Positions 60,348 through 64,000 of a stretch of 64,000 nt of DNA are shown piece by piece. Position numbers and translations under genes: made by a program. Source of the DNA: Certhia americana (taxonomy: Eukaryota; Chordata; Aves; Passeriformes; Certhiidae); the NCBI GenBank assembly GCA_018697195.1, contig CM031860.1, positions 60,838,509 to 60,902,508 of the forward strand, given 5' to 3'. Each line of letters begins with the position of its first letter. The first letter of the stretch is position 1. The notes beneath the pieces were generated by a model that was not told the DNA's origin, did no database searches, and saw nothing but the letters and a program-made list of their open reading frames with translations.

Positions 60348-63300
60348 NNNNNNNNNNGTTTCACTCTTTGGGGAGGATGTGATGTCATCAGGACCCTTCT
60401 GGGTAAGGAGGTGATGCTCAGCATCTGTGGCGCAATGAGGAAAAAATTATTTCGGAAGAAATTTGTTTCTTGTCCAGAGTCTGGACTAATATATCCTTAT
60501 CCATTCTTAGTGGTGCCTCAAGGCTTTTTCCTGGATAACATCCCTAGAAATCCAGAGTGATTCTTCTTGTGGCTGAGGTAGGATCAGCTGCCACAGCCTG
60601 CTGTCCCCAGCCCTCTGGGGATCCACAGCATCTCCAGCTCTGCAGAAGTTATGTATCAGTCTCAGGCTTTTGATGCAGGCCACACTTTGCTTTACTTGTC
60701 AGGGATTCTGCCTCCTTCTCTTTAGCACACTCAAGGGGTCTCATGTGGTGGCAGAGCCCACACAGTTTTGTTACCCAGGAAGTGAGACACAGGTGTTTTA
60801 TGGCATAGATATACATATCATTTATCCCCAAGCACATGTGCTGCTGGCACACAGCTGGGTTCTTCAGGTGCTTGGTTGTTCACTTTGCAATTCTTCTTTG
60901 TTTAATTCCTCTTTGCAGTTGCAAATCTCTTTGTGCAGGGCAGGTGGTATCTGAGCAGAAACTTCACATGAGTGCCCAATGTCCAGGGCGTGCTTTGTTT
61001 TTTTGTTTGTTTTAGCAACTCGTGGCTCTCTTCTCTCACCACAGGTGCTTCCTCTCTGCTAAAAAAAACCCCTGTGTGTGCCTCAATGGCGAGGACCCTT
61101 GCTGCTGCCTCCAGGTGACCACTTGCACACGGGCATGGGTGATGCTTCCTGGAGCTCTAAACACAAACAGTAACAAGAGTTTCACCAGACGACAAGGGGC
61201 TGGGCTGGTGTCTGATTTCTTTCTTTCTTCCTGGCTTTTCTTTAATTTCTTTTCTATATGCTTTCTTTTTCCATTACCCCTCTGCAAAGAAAGCCCCTTT
61301 TTCCTGAATCTGTCATAAAGTAGGTGCTGCTAGATTTGATGCTGTTTCTATTGGGACTCAGAGCTGAATTACTGAAAATGGTTTAGGAACTGGGTTTATT
61401 TCTCTGGGCTTCAATGCATGTTGATGAGTGAAGGAAAGCTCCTGTTAGGCCTGCTAAGATATGAGAAATTCATGCTTTTTTTAGGCTAGGAGACTTGTGA
61501 TGTCTACTTTAAACAAAGCAAATAAAAGTAAAATGGAAATGAATATGCTGGCCAATGAGGATGGGGACAAAAAAATTCATCAATTCTAGGTTCTCACTCT
61601 GCTGTAGAGCGAGCGTGCAGTGCATGTTCTCGGAGATGTGGTGATGGATGTGCTGGGAGATCCTGTACAATTGCAGGAAGGGTTACTGCCTTTCTTAATA
61701 GGGATATCTAATTTCTTTCTTGTCTCTGACAAATGTTAAATGTTATATGAATCAGTACAGGGTACCAGACTGGTGCCCAGCTATTCCTCTTCTCTGTGTA
61801 GAGGTGTCCTTGATCTTGGTCTTCTTTGCTCATGGATTGAGCTGATTTCCAGGCAAGGCCACCTTTTCCTCTGCTAATGAATATATCCTTTAAAGGAAAG
61901 ACAAAAGCTTATTGTCAGCTGGGAGATATAGCTGCAGGAGGGCTGTCACACATTGGTTTTTTTATTTGCTTCTTTGATAAGGTGTTGTGTAGTACAAAGC
62001 TATTTCTATTTTGCATAGCAACAATGAAGAAAAAAATAAAATTGTGGTGGCAATTATTTGATTAGGAAAAGCTCCAGAATATAAGCAGGACCTCCAGGAA
62101 AGAGCTCTTATTTAAAATCAAAACTTGTATAAATAATTTAGATTGGTAAATATAAGTTTAATACTGGTGACCAGCTCTAAAACTGGGGAGAGAAGGTGGG
62201 TAATCATTAAGATTAATTAAGGGATCTCCTTGATTTTGTATGTTCTGGTTTGCCTGTTTTTCCTCCAGACAGTATTTTAGAATAGGCTGTCATTTCTTGA
62301 CTGAGGACCTAATGCAAATCAATGAAAACTAGCATTAGTGACATGTTTTATTAGTAATTTAGTTAGTAATTTCTGTTGTAGTGTGACTGGTATGATATTA
62401 ATAAAGAAGAAGAAAAAATACTCAGACAACCAGTTACTTCTACAGAGCATCATATAGGAGAAGCCAGGAGACCAGACAGGTTGATTAGAAAGCAGAAGTA
62501 ATTTCTTTTTTCTCCCAAACCTTCATACAAGTTTTATTTTACTTAGAGTTAAGGTTACAGGACTATGATTGCTGTTGAACTCCAGCCTAAGTTGCTTATG
62601 ACTGAGGTTTATCTTTATGTACTAAGGCCAGCCTGTCTGTATTTAATTAATGTCAAATAATTAGCAGAAGACATTAGCAAGGAGACAAGTCAAAATCATG
62701 CAGAGATGAGACAGAGTAACGAGGATTCACCCGTTTTTGATCAGGGCTTAGCAGGAGGTGAATTTAGATTCATTTTCTCTGCTTTCTTACATCCATTTGA
62801 CAGAGAAGGAATGGGAAACAAGAGGGAGGTGAGGCACCAGAGCTGGAGAACATGCTGAGTTTTGGATATGTTTGATTTCTCAGTCATTTTGTGGAAAGCT
62901 CTGAGGGACTTTTTCATGGGGTAAGAATCTCTTCAGCGTCTCAGTGCCAGTTGTATCAGACATTGCCTGGATGTCTCACAGCATTGCATGGCTGGAGTTC
63001 CTCTGGGGACATGGGAGTCATGCTGCCATGGTCAGTGAACAAAAAAGCAGCCCAAAATCACTGTGTTCTGACAGGTCCATTGTTCTGTTGCACATGGTGT
63101 CTCCTAGTGCTCCACAAGGACATTGCCAAGCAGTGATGCCACATTCCTGAGGATAAGCAGGTAGTGTTGGATCCTTGTGAGGGGTCAGTGCTGGTAACTG
63201 AGGGGTGACACCCAACTGTCTTTGCCACAGCACTGCTGACTCTTCCTGTTCTTAACCCTTGAAAGATTGCATTAAAATTTTCTATTCCACTTTCATAACG

Positions 63301-64000
63301 AGGAATCAAAATTTCAATGAAGATTTCAAAATTTAGTTGCAAATTACAAGCGCTGTTTTTTGAACAGAGGGAAAAATATGATGTTGATACCCCACAGCAT
63401 GCAGCTTTTCCTGTTTGAAGCTGTGGTTTATGAGCCCCTTGCTGCCCTCCTTTTCTTTGCAAAGCTGCAGCACTTGAAGGGGTTTGCAGAATGTCAAGTA
63501 CAACAGTCACCCACCAGGTACTCACACTGTTTTTCCACTGTAGCCACGTGTTTCCAATTCAGTGGCCAATACTGCCCACTCTTCTGGGTACTCTCAGTGT
63601 ACACGTCACATCCCTCAAAATCCAGAATGGAAACCACAAACTCTCCTGTAGTCTCACCTTTCCTTGCTGCAGCCCTTTAACTGACCACAGGGTTGAAAAT
63701 CTTCACAATCTCCAGGCTTGTTGGTACCTCAGCTGAAAGTTTGATAGGAGACCTGGATGTGTTAAGAGTTTTCCTTGTAGGAAACTTCCTCTGCTGATGC
63801 TGCAGAGCTCGTTTGTGCAGGCATTCAGTAAATCAGCAATTTATGATGGTATCTTTTGGGGACTGGTGACAATGTACTCTGCCAGTGCCCCAGCTGCAGT
63901 TAACAGTGGACAGGCAGTTCTTCTGCCTCTCAAATATAAATACTAGATTCAGATAGAATTAATACAGATAAATAAATAATAATTCAGATAAATACAGGTT
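60095..64000. other. right-end region, probably CD8A-like intron/upstream sequence
   Basis: I searched both strands for an Ig-V exon with the D-x-G-x-Y-x-C signature and a leader exon and found none that fits. The region contains the N gap, a degenerate duplicated segment and unique AT-rich sequence. Confidence 0.45.
60348..60357. other. assembly gap (10 N)
   Basis: Ten undetermined bases directly after ctccctccctccag. The true length is not known; a placeholder of fixed size is likely. Confidence 0.99.

Noticed and set aside
60231..60560. 109-codon plus-strand frame across the N gap
   Set aside because: Spans undetermined bases and is antisense to the CD8A-like locus; not interpretable.
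61036..61287. Minus-strand 83-codon frame containing V-T-W-R-Q-Q-Q
   Set aside because: Resembles an Ig C-strand only superficially; no disulfide partner and a Lys-rich start from low-complexity sequence.
62440..62520. Minus-strand R-N-Y-F-C sequence as a possible CD8 Ig-V end
   Set aside because: Frame closes soon on both sides, no D-x-G before the Tyr and no B-strand Cys upstream.
63058..63525. 155-codon minus-strand frame near the right end
   Set aside because: Longest anonymous frame there, but no domain, signal or splice support; composition looks like non-coding sequence.
1..64000. Bacterial-type features, CRISPR arrays, tRNA or rRNA genes
   Set aside because: Regular repeats present are microsatellites or minisatellites without spacers; no cloverleaf or rRNA sequence recognised; the genome is a vertebrate one.

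Overview
The window is vertebrate nuclear DNA and almost certainly from a bird. Exons are short and separated by kilobase introns with GT/AG boundaries, promoters lie in CpG islands, and the recognisable interspersed repeats are CR1 LINE 3' ends, the dominant avian retroelement. A 10-base N run at 60348-60357 shows it is assembled genomic sequence. I cannot name the species from the sequence alone.

Layout, left to right. 1-4257 (minus): intron 1 and first coding exon of CHMP3 (ESCRT-III subunit); the rest of the gene is beyond the left edge. 4258-4510: its CpG-island promoter. 4511-7650: intergenic, with a CR1. 7650-24110 (minus): the complete RNF103 gene, four coding exons, 683 codons, ER-membrane RING-H2 ubiquitin ligase, with a CpG-island promoter at its right end. 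24110-29100: intergenic, with CR1 fragments. 29100-about 55100 (plus): the complete RMND5A gene, nine coding exons, 391 codons, the RING-type subunit of the CTLH/GID ubiquitin ligase. From 58.9 kb (minus): the 3' end of a CD8A-like gene (3'UTR, transmembrane/terminal exon and a candidate hinge exon), facing RMND5A tail to tail. Its Ig-V and leader exons were not found and probably lie beyond the right edge or in the unresolved part.

The order CHMP3 - RNF103 - RMND5A - CD8A, with these orientations, is the one I know from human 2p11.2, so the block is conserved synteny and not a co-regulated operon. RNF103 and RMND5A are divergent. CHMP3 and RNF103 are head to tail, an arrangement that gives read-through transcripts in human. 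The splice models for RNF103 and RMND5A were checked by summing exon lengths: both stay in frame through every junction and end at the family's expected C-terminus.

The most interesting part is the CD8A-like 3' end. Its membrane segment is clear, but the reading frame stops about 11 residues after the membrane, with no Cys-x-Cys Lck-binding motif, and a polyadenylation signal follows in the same exon. Other points are repeats in the promoters: a GGGAA pentamer array and a C4-5T4 pyrimidine tract at RNF103, a 16-bp x4 minisatellite at RMND5A, and two housekeeping promoters each flanked by CR1 copies.
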